Assembly: GCF_048771995.1 (NCBI RefSeq)
Contig: NC_133032.1
Coordinates: 18,801,001 to 18,865,000 of the forward strand
Direction of reading: 5' to 3'
Length of the DNA: 64,000 nucleotides
Source: Taeniopygia guttata
Lineage: Eukaryota > Chordata > Aves > Passeriformes > Estrildidae
This document shows, piece by piece, positions 11,001 to 26,000 of this stretch. How positions within the stretch are numbered: position 1 is the stretch's first letter; each line of letters begins with the position of its first letter. Made by a program: the position numbers and the translations under genes. Below the pieces are notes generated by a model. That model made no database searches and was not told the origin of the DNA. It saw only the letters and a program-made list of their open reading frames with translations.

Positions 11001-14000
11001 GAACATTCTTAAGCCAAGCACAGCACCTTTCCTCTTTTTGTTGCAAATAATACTTGTAATATTTCCCAAGAAATAATTATATGTTCCTATATAAAATATA
11101 TTACTTGTATAGATTCTTGTAGACATAGAAGTGAATTGAAGCAGACTTCAGCTTTTTCTCTCTGTCATTGTACTACATCATGAATCATATGTTGTTACTC
11201 AAATAGTGTGCTATTACTGTTATCAGAAGAGTGTTTTCAATAGCCAGTTGCACAGTGCCTACCATTAAACAACTGTACTTGCAATCATGTGTTACCTAAC
11301 CAAATATAAAAGGTTTTAATAAGTAAGAGGTGTGCAAATGCATTTGGATAGAGTATTCAATAAATGAGATTTTCAATAGGAAAAATTTCTTCATTGCAAG
11401 GGTTGTCAAGCATTGGAACAGGCTGCTCAATGAAGTGGTAGAGTCACAGTCCTGAAAGCAGTTAAAAGCCATGGAGGTTTGGCAGTTAGGAATATGATTA
11501 ATTTCTGGACTTGGCAGTCCTGGGTTAAGAGTTGGACTTAATGTTCTTTGAGGTCTTTTTCCACCTAAGTGATTCTACAATGGGTGATCTAGATGAAAGG
11601 ATCCTTATATTCTGTGCTGTAAATGCAGGTTCCATATTCACATAAATATAGTTCTCTTAAAAAAAAAATTACACTAGCATGTATTGCACAAAGGGTGAAC
11701 CAGTATTTCCGACATAATTTTCTGAAGTAGAATCAGATTTGTACTAAAGCTTTTTAAAAAAATAAAAAAAACTGGAGCTTTATTTCAAGAAATGGTAATA
11801 CAAATTTTATATATTTGCATATATATGTGTATAACCAATTTATATTAATTTTTATAGAGCTTTCACATAGGATTATTTTTTAATTTGGAGTTTTGTTTGT
11901 CTTGAAATAATTTTAAATTCTTTGGGTTGTGAACTGGATCTTACTCTGCAGTTTACTATGTGAATATTTTACTAGTAGTTGTACTCAAGGCCATTTGCTA
12001 AGTGGAGAAAAGTAGCTTTATTTGATAGAGTGCTAAGGAAAAAGATATTTTAATTGCAGAGTAACAATCTATGTATCTAAATCAAAAAACTTACTTAAGC
12101 AAAATCTACACTTAAAAATAAAATTAGCAAACACTTTTTATGCTAGGATAAAGAAAGTAACTGCAGTTTAGTGTTTGCAGAATGATACTTAGAAATATTT
12201 GGAGAAAGGTTGAATCACAGTTTCAGTTACTGTAGTTAAGGGCATGACAGTGTGTGTCTTCAGAAATTCATGTTCATTTGATGCAGTACTGTTTTTCTTC
12301 CATGAAACTCTGCATCTTACTGATAGAGTTTTCCAATATCAGTTAGCATTTAAGATGCTGAGAAATTTCCAAATATAAGCTATGGGAAATTATGACAAAC
12401 TGATCTTTTTAGAAACACTTAATATGTTTATGATAGTTTAAAACTTCCATGCTTTGATGTGCTTAACTGAACCTTGTTGGTAACACTTGACTATGTGTGT
12501 GTATCAAATATCTGTACTTCTAGGGGAAGACTGACCAGAGAACATATAGTGCTGAATTTTTTTTCTGAGTTCAAGATGAAAAATGTTGAGAGAGGGAAAG
12601 ATGTATAGGATGTCATTAAACCCACCTGTTCCAGTAACTCTGCACTGAAAACAAGCAGAGTGTCCCTCAGATGTAACGGTATCACGTAGTGGTATTATGA
12701 CAGCAGGTGGATACACCGGCATTTCTAGCTCCGGAGAGACAACTTCTGGGACTACAGAAAAAGAAAAAAAAAAAGTGATTTTTAAAGATCAAGAATGAAA
12801 ATTTCATTCATTCATTTCTACATTTCATGTTAAGAGCATGGGAGACTCACTTTCGACTGAAAGTGAAGCTGAAGTTGTAGCTACTCCATAGTCATTTTTT
12901 GCTTCACAGGTGTACACTGCTTCATCTTCAGGGAAAGTTTCGATCAGCAATAGAGTATATTCTTGTGCATCATGAAGAAATTTGCACTTGAAACCTGGAG
13001 AAAGCTGTTGATCATCTTTGTACCAGGAAATTTTGGGCTGGGGTTTGCCTGATACAATAGCACAAAAGCGGGCAGGTTTGCCAGACTCCACAGTAGTTGG
13101 CTCTAGCTCCCGAATAATCTGGGGTGGCTCTGGAGCTGAAAATTGAAGGGAAGTGAAGTGGCAAAGAGATATAGGAGAAGGAAGGAAAGAGAGAGATATC
13201 TCATTATTAATATTATTAGTGATTGAAAATTATTTGCAAATAATTAAACAAAACAATCCCTTATTATTCCTAATCTTTTGTGTCCATAAAAGTCTGCCCT
13301 TGCCCTTGGTACAGGGGGAGTGATTTAGCAGCAAGTGCCTTAATGTAATTAGCTGTGTTGGTGTAAGTGTTTCTGGCAAAATGTGTACAAGAATTATTAG
13401 GTTGATCACTCTGGAAAGGCATATCTGTCCATATGAACAAAGTAGTTCTATTTAGACTCAAGAATTTTCTGGTCTAAGTAAATACCATGGGAAAAAAACT
13501 GCTATGGTGTTTTTATCCACTAGCCAGCTACTTCAATAGGGCAAGAAACATTTATGTACATGAAGAAATCAGTAGTGTTCCAAATTATCTCTCTTTTTTT
13601 TTTTTCTTTGAAGAGTTAGAATTCCAGAGAAGACATATAAAAACCAGAAAACCACTGAGTAATAAATACAGTCAAAACATTGGTTGTGGGGCCACATACC
13701 ATTCACATAAAGAATAACAGAACTCCTATTCCGTCCCGCAACAAAAGTATATTCCCCAGCGTCAGAGTAAGTGGTTTCAAAGATGCTCATTCGATGAACT
13801 CTCCTTTCCACCACATACTTGTATCTTTCCTCGTATTGGAAGTTGATCTCAATACCATCCTTGTACCACTGTGGTTCAATGTCATCTTCATTGACTTCAA
13901 ATTCAATTTCAGCTCTTTGTCTCTCAATGACCTTTGAAAAAGAATAAATAATAGAAGTAATATTGTTTTTTCCTCTGGTCTCACTTTCCAGTTTCTTAGG

Positions 14001-17000
14001 TGAAGGTTCTGACCTTATGATTACAGATTTTTTTGCTATGACTCTCTCTGGTTAGATATTGTTGCCCTTCCCTTGCATTATTCTTTGAGTGACAAAGCTG
14101 TGAAATATTTATTAATCTGTATAGGTCTTACCTGAATATCTTTCTGGGCACTTTTGATACGAATGTCACGACCTTCCACTATCAAATTGGCACTGGATGT
14201 GTTTCCACCTGCTACTACAGTGTACTGACCAGCATCAGACATCTTCGTGGAAGCAATGATGAGACGATGGACATATTTCTCTCTCTGAATTTTCATCCTG
14301 AGGACATAAGAAAAGAAAGTAAGCTAGAGATTTCATGTGGGAAAACACACACCAAAAGTTATTACGGTGTAGAAGCAATAATTTACCTATCACCAATCTG
14401 GAGTTCTTGCCCATCCTTCATCCACTGGACCTGAATGTCAGGTTCTGATACTTCACATTCAAAAATAGCCCTCTTCTTCTCCACCACTTTGATGTCTTTA
14501 ATATGCTTCCTAAACTCAATGTGACGAGCTAGAGAAGAAAAAAGTAGAATGAGTGCTGTGATGTTATTTAAGCCCGAGAAATTGCTAAACATACAAATCA
14601 AGAGAGCAAGTACCTTCCACATATAAAGTAGCTGATGAAGCTGCTTTTCCAGCAACAAAAGTATATTCTGCTGCATCACCAAAATGTACATTCCTTATGG
14701 AGAGGGAGTGTGTAAGCTTCTTTGTTCGTATCTGGCATTTATCAGTTGATTTTATTTCTACTCCATTCTTTAACCATTTATATGAGATGCCTTCATAATT
14801 AACAGTGACTTCAAATGTTATTGTATCTTTCTCTTCGGCATTGATGTCTTTTAGCATGGAGGTAATTAGGATGGCTAAAAGGAAAGAAATAGACAAAGTT
14901 TGCTTTTTTCCATTCTGTTTTACTTTATTTTAAATGCATGTTAACAAGATTAGAGATGTTTCAACTTCTTTAAGATGATTTTGGAAATACTAAAAGGTAC
15001 ATTTTGTGTTTAGAATCACTATTACAATTAAATGTCCCACAATTACTGAATTACATAGAATCCAAATTCGGTCTCTTATGGTGACCTGGCATTTAGGCAT
15101 GTTTGCCTAAAGAGAAGAACACAGGATCTGACTTTCAAGTTCACCACTTCTATATCCCTTTAAAGAATGTTATTGAGGCTCTTTAGTGTTAAAAAACACC
15201 TCTACAGTCTGCTGGTTATGTCAGAATTTCATTAAGTCCATTTGTTAACACAAACTTATTGCTAGTAACCGTAAAATGTTCTGGTTAATTTAATTTTTAC
15301 ATACGTTTTACAGTCAGGGTAGCACTGACTCTATCATTTCCACAGACAAAAGTATATTCCGCAGAGTCTTCACTGCTTGTGTTCATTATATTGAGCTGAT
15401 GGAGTTTCCCTTGGACAACTATTTTGAACTTTTCACTCATTTCAATCTCCACACCATTTTTCAACCAGACAGCTGGCACATTGAAATGAGAAACCTCACA
15501 TTCAAAAGAGGCAGTTTTGGTCTCAGGGATCTCAATATTCTTCATGGTCTTTGTGATATGTATGCCTAAAAGGAGGGGGATAAAAGATAAAATTTTTAAA
15601 AAGTTTTTATGTTTGGAAGACTGCAAAAAAACAAGGGTAGCAGGCTATGAAGAGTCAGGGCAAGTTGCTCAATGTTGATGTAACAATTCATACAGCTGTT
15701 TTATTACAATACTTACTTTCCACAAACAGTTTCGCTTTGCACTCAATTTGCCCAACAAGAGCTGTGTATTCCCCAGCGTCATCAGGAGATATGTTATGCA
15801 GCATAAGCTTGTGAACTTTCCTTTGAGAGATCATCTTGTATTTATCACTTTGTTTAAGCTCAATATTTTTATGGAACCACCGGACTGGTACAGTATCATG
15901 GGAAACACTCAGTTCAAATGAGACAACAGCATTTTCCAAAGCAGTCACATCCTTTGGCTTTTTGATGATCTTGACAGCTTGAAGAAAAAAGTTAGCAATA
16001 TTCAGCACTGTGTATTATATGAATTTAAAACACACATTACAGCAAATATTCAAACCAAAATGGCTTACTTTCCACATGAAGTCTGGCATTTGCTCCTATT
16101 TTTCCAAGTTTAAAGCTGTAAACAGACTCATCAGTGACAACACAGTGTTTAATTCTCAGTGTGTGAACAGTTCCTTTCACTGTAATTTCGTATTTGTCAC
16201 TTGATTCAAGTTCAACACCATTTTTAATCCACAGAGCTCCTTTCACATCAGGGTGAGTCAGTTCTACACTGAAAACTGCCTCCTGTGATTCTGTCACAGT
16301 CAAGTTCTTCAGTGTTTTCTTTATCTTAACAGCTAGGGGGAAAAAAGCAAGAAAATAGAAAAAAAAAACTTGACAAAATAGATCAAAATGAAAGCCTATA
16401 GTAAATATAATAATTCTAATAAAACTGAATAATGGTGCTTCATTTTATGCATATAGTATTCTATACAGTTTTCAGCAAAGTGGTGTGCTAGGAAAGCAGC
16501 ATGGAAGCTTTAGTCATAGTATCCATGAGAAGGGTTTCGTTTATGGGGTTTTTGGTTTGGGATTTTCTGGTTGGTTGGTTGGTTGGTTGGTTGGTTGGTT
16601 GGTTGGTTGGTTGGGGATTTGCTTGTTTAGTTTTTGCCATTGTTGGATAGGCTCAGGGTTTTGTTTGTTTGGGGTTTTTTATTTGATTTATTTTATTTTG
16701 CATGTGTCTTAAGGCCTGGTCCAAAACAGAGTGAGAGATGCTGGAATAAGTCTCAAAGACCTCAGTTAGTTATAAAAAATACTGACCTTCGACCTTCAGT
16801 TTGGCAGATGTCTTTGAGCTTGCTATTTCATAGCTGTATTCCCCCATATCCTCCAGTTTCGTCGCAGGGATAACAAGCCTTCTTTTTACACCATCAGATT
16901 CAGCACGGTACTGATCTGTCGTAGCTAATGGTCTACCATTTTGTAGCCACTGGCCCTCTGATTCAGGATTTGCCACCTCACATTCAAAAATAGCTGTCTG

Positions 17001-20000
17001 GGACTCGGCCACAGTCAGGTCACTGAGAGGCTTTGAAATGGCACCGCCTGTTGGGAAGAAAAAGCATGTTCATTTGTTGTGCTGCTGTTCAGCTTTCCCC
17101 CATACAGAAACCAAAACTAGATGCTGGAATTCTTTGTCCTAATTTGCAGCATAGAAATGCTCAGTCATTCTAAGCTCTGAGAAAAATCAGGAATAAAATA
17201 TGACCTGGACATCACAAAAATATGTTTCTTATTTCTATCCTAATTATTCTCTTTTATTTTATCATCAGCACAGGTATACTGAGAACACACAGGACAAAAC
17301 CTCCTCTTTTTTACATTAATTACATCACAAGCATAATATAGCTTTCATACTGTGCTTCTGATCTAGCAAAATATATTAACATTTAACAGATTTGAGTATT
17401 CAAATTATACTAATCACAAAAGATAAGGGGAAAGGCAAGAAGAACATTAAAAAAAAGGATAAATTAAAGACAAACTCCCACTGGAACAGCACTATTGTTA
17501 CAAGTCCTTTGGGTACTTTCTAAACCGCAATAAAATAAAAACCTTGGACTTTTACCCTACTAACCTGCTACTATAAGCTTCCCAGAAGTTTTCTTCTCTC
17601 CAGCATAAAAGACATATTCTCCTTCATCATCTTTCATCATCTTCACCACTGTCAATTTATATATTTTGCCATGTGCTTCAATTTTATATTTAGGACCGGC
17701 CTTTATGGGTTGGCCTTTGAAATGCCAAATGACATCAATCCCTGAATGGGAGAGCTCGACCTCAAAGGACACATTCTGTGTTTCGGTGCAGGTGATGTCA
17801 TGAAGACCTCTAATAATCTCAATTTCTATAAAAAGAATAAATTATAAATTTATTAGTTGTTTCCACTAGTTTTGTTTTCAAAGAAATAATTTCACAAAGA
17901 ACTGTGCATCTTAAGAAACACCAACCTTCAACTGTGACATTGCAGCTTGTTTCCACTTTGCCAACCATTAGCTTATAGCGTCCTGCATCTGATGCATGTG
18001 TTCTGGTGAGCACTAGCCTCTGTTTAGTCCCTTTACAAACAGCTTGTACACGTTCATCAGGCTTTATCTGGTTATCATTTAGGTACCATTTTGAGGAGGA
18101 CACATCAGGTGCTGAAACTTTGCATTCGAGGATGGCTTTTGTTCCTTCAATTACATGAAGATCTTCTAGAGGCACCACTATTTCCACACCTGCAAGTTAC
18201 AAAAATATTCATTGTGAGAAAAACTATGTCTTTAAAAAGTAATCCTAAAAGAGCCAAAAATCAAACACACCTTCAAAATTATCATAGTGACTTACTGTAC
18301 ACTGTGATCTGTCCAGTGGTTGACAGCTCAAGATCAGGAACATTAAAAGAGTACGTTCCACTGTCTTCCTTTGTGGCATCTTCTATGAGCAACATATGTG
18401 ATTGTTTATCCAACACAATGTGAATACGGTCACTTGACTGAATTTCTTGGCCATCTTTCATCCAGACACCTTCTGCATTTTCTAGGGAGACTTTGACTTC
18501 AAGTTGCACGATATCTCCCTCACAGACTTTTTGATCAGTAAGTCCTTGAAGAATTGCCATGGGACGAGCTGTGGAATTAAATGAAGTTAATTAATACTTA
18601 TAAGAGGCAGAATATTGAACATTAAAGTATTATGAGATACAATGAGATACAGCTATAATACATGCCATAAAATAGAAAAGTGACAGTACATAGACAATGT
18701 AAGAAATGCTTACGCTTCATCTTCAGTTTGCATTGAGTCCTTTTTCCATCAACAACATAACTATATTCTCCTTGATCGTCTCTATTAATATCTTTAATAG
18801 TGAGGATCTGGCGACCACGGCGGGATGCAACCACATGTTTAAGACTAGAAGTGATTTCAACATCACCATGATACCATTTCCCCTCCACATCTTCTGGGAA
18901 AACCTCACACTCAAGTTCAGCTGAGAAAGATTCTGGCACTTCAACATCCTCAAGTTCTTTAATAAATTCAACTGCAGCACCTAAAGGCAAATAATTACAT
19001 TTGTAAATAAGCTTGATTAGATTCTCCTGAAGAAAAAACAAAAGTTAATAAATGAGCCTAAGGGAATATATATAGATATATAGTGTAATCATTTTACATA
19101 AATACGTCTCTAAACTGTCAGTCTGGATTCCAGAAGTGTGAAAGCAGCTCCACACCTCTAAGGGTGTTAGAGGTCTTTTTAAATAGTTTTATTTCTTTCT
19201 GAAGCTGATTTCACCTTAACAGTATGGCATGGTACTGAGTTGGATGCTTACCTTCAACAGTAAGCTTTGCAGTGGTTTTTACGGATTCGTCTTCAACCAG
19301 TGCACAGCTGTAGTCATCAGCGTCAGACATATCAATTGTTAATACTGAAAGAAAGTGAGCCTTTCTGTCTGAGTGCATCCTGTACTTGTCTCCAGAATGA
19401 ATCTCAATTCCATCCTTAAACCATTTCACTTTGACAAAGGGCTCTGATGTTTCACATTCAAATGTTGCCATGGAGTCTCTTGCTTTAGCAACAACATCTT
19501 GTAACTTCTGGGTGAAGCTGACTAATTGCTTGGCTGCAAAATAATATATAACAATCAGCAGGGCACTGACCAAACAGACTTAACACACTATGATGAGCAG
19601 TAAGATGAGTAAAAGAATTGAAATTACCTTGTATTAACAGGAAAGCATGGCTAGAAGTTTCACCAGCTATATTGATTGCTTTCACCATGATGCTGGCGGA
19701 ATCATCAGAAGTCACATCTCTGATAACTAATTCACAAACATTATCTTCAGGCCAGTACCAGTACACACGATCAGTCCTTTCAATCTGAACACCATTTTTG
19801 AACCACTGGCATTCAGGATCAGGTTTTCCCACCACTCTCACACGAAAATGTACGTCTGTTCCTTGGGCTACAGTCTGGCTTTGAATTCGTTCAAGTATCT
19901 TGGGAGCCTCCATGCTTGGACTAAGCTCCACCTTCTCTGGTTTGAAAGTTGGAATGGTGATTTTGCCTTCAGGAGGAAGTGCTTTCTTCTCTTCCTCTGG

Positions 20001-23000
20001 GATCTCTTTGGTCCAGTGAAGAAGTTCTTCTTTTGTCTTTTTTAGCATTTCTTCATATGATTCATCTTTTTTGCGAGATTTAAGTTCCACAGCTGTGATG
20101 GCTTCATAGTAGCCCTCTTCTGTCCTGCGCTTGAATTTACTGCGCAGCTCTTCAGATTCCTCTGAAAGCTTTTCATGAGTGATTCTTTCAGCCCTTTTCA
20201 GCTTCACCACTTCTTTGGTTGTTGCCTCTGTAGGTTTGTCCACCTTTTGTACCTCAAATAGAAGTTTCCCAGGTTCTGTAACTACAGGCTCGTGTTTGGG
20301 TTCAGGAGCACGACGAAGAACAGATCTGAAATCTTCCCTCTGCTGGATCTCAAGTTTCACCTTATGTTCAATGAAGCCTTCTGGATTCTCTGCAGTTACT
20401 CTCACCTCTCCTGTGTCATATGATTTGCAGTCCACAATATCCAGGTAGTAGATTCCATCATAACGGAGTCTAAACCTTTTGCTTTTACGGATGAGCTGTC
20501 CATTGAGGTACCAGTTGACCTTGGGCATAGGATAGCCAGTCACACGGCAGCGGAATCGTGCTGTTTCACCTTCAAGAACTCTTGCAGGTTCAGGAACCAA
20601 AACGATTTCTGGTTTTTGTTTTTCCTTTTGGTCCAGTGCAATAGCAGGTAGTGCACCCTCGTGGGCCATTCTTTCTAACTCTTCAATTCGCTGGAGCCCC
20701 CTTTTGCCTTCTGGCAACTGGGATTCTTCCACAAGACTTTTCTCATCCTTCACGATCAGAGTAGCAGATGTATGGTCTGTACCATATTTGTTAGTTGCCC
20801 TGCAAGTAATCACTCCACTGTCTCTGGAATAAGCTACCCCATAGTCCAGGCTACAGTACCCAAACTCATTGATCATGCGAAGTCTGTTAGCTGCTTCCAA
20901 GGGTTTGCCATCATGCAACCACTCCACAACCATGGTTGGGTCGCCAATTGGTGTAAGCCTGCATTCAAAGTGTGCTGGTCCAAATTGTTTGAGCCTCAAA
21001 GATGTGAGCTTCTTCTTAAAAAATGGTTTCTGTTGCTTTTCTTTGTCATAGAGATCTCCCTCCTCCCATTGCTCTTGACCATAACGCAGATGGAGAGGTT
21101 CTAACTCTGGTGCTGCAATCTCCTTGGCTTTGTAAGTTCCTTTTGGAATTATTAATTTCCTTTCTGGTTCAGGTTCTGTGTGTTCAACTTCAACATTTAC
21201 TTTGCAACGGGTAGTGTCCCGTCCAGCTTTATTGATAGCAGTAGCAGTATACCATGCTGCATCTTGCCTGGCAGTAGATTCAATTTTAAGGGCAGCTGCC
21301 CCTTTGGTTCCCTCAATCCTGAAATATAAAAAAAAAAATATTAACTATTTTTCCCTTCTTTGTCATTAATTTTTGCCCTTCTTCCAAATTAGTTCAAAGC
21401 CTCCAAAGGGAAATCTCTGGAGGTAATAGACATTTTGTTTATGTTTATTCATGTTTGGGAGTGCAGTGCCTAAGAATCAAACAGAGAAGAATAATAAATA
21501 CCAATCTTAAATTCTGTGGTAGTTTTGCCTGCAGAGGTCTTCAAAATCAGAGACAGAGAAAAGTTCAGTAAATCTCTGTGATGGCTTTTAGAAATTATAT
21601 GAAAACACAGGCTGGAAAAATATTGAATGATTAATACAAAATATTTTATATCTGTAATCCTTGCTGCAATGCAAAAGCCCTTAGTGGATCCCTTCTGTAA
21701 AACTGCAGGAAGCATTTTGCATTACTACTTAACTTATATAATGTATTTTAAATAAAATTAAATAAAAGGCTAATAAAATTTAAATTTCAACAGATTTAAA
21801 TATAATAAAAATCCTTACTTTATTTTGGGGTATTTATGAGGCACAATGATGTCACTGTTCTTGAGCCATACAATGTCAGGATTAGGGTTACCAGTAGCTT
21901 TCACTGCCATCTCCAGTCTAGAGCCCTCCTTCACACTGACATTTCTCAACCTTTCCACAAAGTGTGGTCTGACTAGGTCTTCCTTAGCTGAAAGAGCAAA
22001 TGTAAGTTATCACAAGAAGAAATGACAAAGCCATGGTTTTAAATAAGAAACACTCATCTGAATGCTAAAAGTAACATGATATACAGAATACAATAGAAAA
22101 TACAGAAGATACCTTCTACAGTCAGTGTCATGGAGACTGAAGCTTTGCCTGCCCTGTTCTGAGCAATGACAGCCCATTCTCCAGAGTCTTCAGGCATTGC
22201 AGGAACAATGATCAATGACTGGGTACCATCTTCTTTAATCACTATTTTATGGGTGTAGTCATTAATCACTTGCTGGCCTGCAGATACAGTTGAAAAGAAA
22301 ACAGTTACAATCAAGACAGTCTCAATGAGACATAAAAATCTTTTTGAAAGACTACTTCTTCATGAAAATAAGGCTGATGTACCATTATGGAACCAGTATG
22401 TCTCTGGCATAGGTCTGCCAACAACTTTTAAGTCAAATCTTGCTGTCTGCCCCTGTGAACATTTAAATGATGTTGGTTTCAGCACAAAAACTGGCTTATA
22501 TAGTCTCTCTAGTTGTCCTTCATCAGTTTCGTCTAATCTCCGGGCAGGAGAACGTGAAGGAGAACTGCGGGCGGGAGACCGGCTTGGAGACCGTGGAGAG
22601 ATAGACCTGGAAGGAAGAGATAAGACAGATGTGTATGGCAATGTCATATAGCAGTGGACTGACATGATAAACAGATTTCAACCTTTGCCTTTCTCATAAT
22701 TTATTTTAAAGACTTTGGCCAATTTATCTATGTGAGAAATTGGGGAAAAAAAGTATTTGTAGTCAATTTTCTTTAGGTTTTTGACAGCAGTTTTAGAGGT
22801 GAGTAGTGTTAGGATACACTATGACCAAGGAAATTTTTGGGTTTTGGATAGTGCATAGATCAAAATAGGATAGTGCAATCCTGTGTACGTTTGTGCATGG
22901 GGGTGTATGTGTATGGAGACTGAACACAGGACATGGCAATGCTTAATTTTTCTGTCATAGAAATACAGTATTTCAAGGACAGGAAAAAAATACTTGTATA

Positions 23001-26000
23001 CCACACCAAAATTCGAAGTGCAGAAGATATTTTTTCAAAAATGTGAGTACTTTAATGAATAAATACGGTTATTGAGCTTGTAAATCTGATACTGTGGCTG
23101 GAAATGCATATGAATCATTGGACTCTGGGAACTGCAGTGCTTATTAAAAAGGAAAACCAGACAAAAAGTTAGCACATAAATCTATATGAGTCATGAAAAC
23201 AGCATTTAGAACTTTTCTAGAGGTGTGTAAACTCCCATAGCTTAAGTTTATTTAACGGCTATGTTAAAATAAGCTTTTGGGCTATCACAGTAGATTGAAG
23301 TCTCATAAAATTATATGACTGTGTACCTACCTATATCTTCTCATAACTTCAGGTCCTGGCATATAACCTGGAGTTGCTGTAGGTGCAACTGGCTCAACAT
23401 AGAGTTTTGCTGAGCAAATGGCATTTCCTTTCATATTACTGGCAAAGACAGTATAAATTCCTTCATCTTCAGGTAAAACAACAGGTAAACGCAGAGTGGC
23501 ACTGCCATCTTGCAGAAGTTCCATTTGGTAGCGCTCTCCATGTCTGATACGTTTGCCATCCTTGTACCATGCCACCTGCATGGAAAGAAACAGTAGACTG
23601 CTATGTGAGCTCTCCTAAAGGCAAAGATCCAGTAATGGCTAGTAAATACAAGACATTACAACTTGCTATTTTTCAGATGGAAAACATCACAGTCCACCTA
23701 TATGTGTTAAACATTAACATTTTTACTTGAAATAGGTGAGACTAGTGTAAGATGTTTACATAGCAACCTGAAAGACAAGTTTTGGAGCTAGAAGCAGATA
23801 TAAAGCCCATTTTGATGAAGAGCAAAGTAACTTCAACTGGACTGCTACTGTGTTCCCCACTGGTCTGGGCTACCTCAGAGATACTCAGAATCAAGACCAA
23901 CTCAATTGGTAAATCCAACCTACCTCTGACTGGCTAACCAACCCAACTCTATTCTATTAAGACACAAAGGAATATTCAGCTTGATATCAAACCAGAAGAC
24001 TGGATTCCTTTTGAAAGTCACTGTTTCCTATGCAGAATGAGATACTAAGGGATTTTTTTCAAGTAGAGCATCAAAACAAAACAAAACAAAACAAAAAGAG
24101 TTTTACAGATTTGGGGTACCTTTGGCAATGGATATCCAGATGTCTTGCAATGGAAAGTAACTCCTGTCCCTTCAAAGGTTCTGTAGTTCTTTAATCTTAA
24201 ATCGAATCCTGCTTCTACAGCTTCAGATTCAGAAATATCAACCATCATCTCCTCTCCATCTTCTTCGAGAAGTTCATGTAAGGTAGTCTTAATAATTCTG
24301 AGTTCAATTTCCTTGATAAGTCTTTCTTCAAAAGAAGAAATATGGAATTCCTATATAAAAAATCAAGACCATTAGTTTAGTTTTCTGTGTCAAGTAATGA
24401 CTTTGCAAATAAATTATTTATATGGTAAAATGTCAATACCCAAAATTAGTATGGAGGGATAGACATACCTCATCTTCTACAAAAGTTCTGACCATCACTG
24501 TATCTTTTGCCATTTTCTTCCTAATTAGAGCTTGTTCTTTCTCGTACTCTTTTTCAAAGTCACCATAGGAAATGGGTGGGGCTACCTCAGCCACTTTAGG
24601 TTCCTGTACGTATGCAGTCATTTGAGTTTGGTACATCATTTCTTGTTGCGATTTTATGTAGGCTTCATAATCAGCTAAGAATTGAGAACAGATTAATTTT
24701 GATAAATTTTTTGGTTTTCACTGGACTGAATGGAGAAAACAAGTACAAACTTATTTTACTGGTTTTGGTGATTCAAGCAGATTTTCTATCTGTTTAGCTA
24801 ATAAATATGAACAGCAACAAAATGCAGAGACTAATGTATTAAGATGAGCTTCATAAACTAGTAGAAGTCTTCCTGTACTATTTAGGTGTCCTAGTTTTCA
24901 GAGGGGAAGCATCTGCAGAGATTATTGATTATTTTATAATTTCTTCATCATGACTCCGTCTCCTGAAAACTTTTGTACATTTATACAGGACAAATAAAAA
25001 AATTAAACTAGCTTATTTTCCTTTAAGATAACAATCTATTAATTTATTAAACTTCTTTTCCCACATCTTTGTCTGAATGTCTTATATTGTCATGAACATG
25101 GCATGTCTACAGAGGAAGGTTCCTACAGCTACACATTCTAACAAAGAATAAAGTCCTTCAAGGGCCTTATGTCAGATATTTTGTCTTGCAGAAACAGAGC
25201 CACTAGATCTCCCTCTATGTTTTATGAACTGAATAAACCAAGCTGCAAAGAATTTGCAGCACAATTGAAAATATTTTTTGCCATTTGGAAGTTGATTTTA
25301 ATAAATATTGTTCCCATTTCCTTAATCTAAAATTTACCTTCTTCTAGTAAGGAGACCGTTGCAGAAGCTTCTCCGTGATTATTACGAACAACAATAGTGT
25401 ATTCTCCGGCATCGTCAGCAAAAGTCATGGAAATTTCAAGTTTGCATTCCCCGGTTTCTTTTTTGTAACTCACTTTGTATCTATAGAAATCATAAAAATA
25501 AAAAGTCTATAATTCTGGACAGAATTTTCAGTTAATTTGCTTTTAGTTACAGTTAGACACACTCCTAACTTGTACAAGGCACAAAAAGAGAAACTTTTAC
25601 AGGTAATTCTCACTGAATGAATGAGCATAGTGAGTACCATATGAAAAATAATAATGCTGAAACTGGAGTACTGGTCTTCTTGTTGTCACTAAATATATAG
25701 GATTCAAACATCAGTACTGAAATATCAGAGGTCTAGTTATCAGGTGCAATATAATGGTATATTCTGTGTGCACACAGTTTGTCCTAGTATGGGTCATCAT
25801 ATGATTTCAAGAATGCTACAAATATAATATTTTTTCTTATCTAGAAAGAATGTTGCTTTCTACAACAAGACTTATGTAGAGACAATGCAAACATTGCACA
25901 CACAGATAAAAACAAATACAAAACTTCTTCCTGATTTGTTTATAAGTGTAACATATGAGTATATCTTATTTTATAGTCTTTTGAATATTTATACTTTTAA

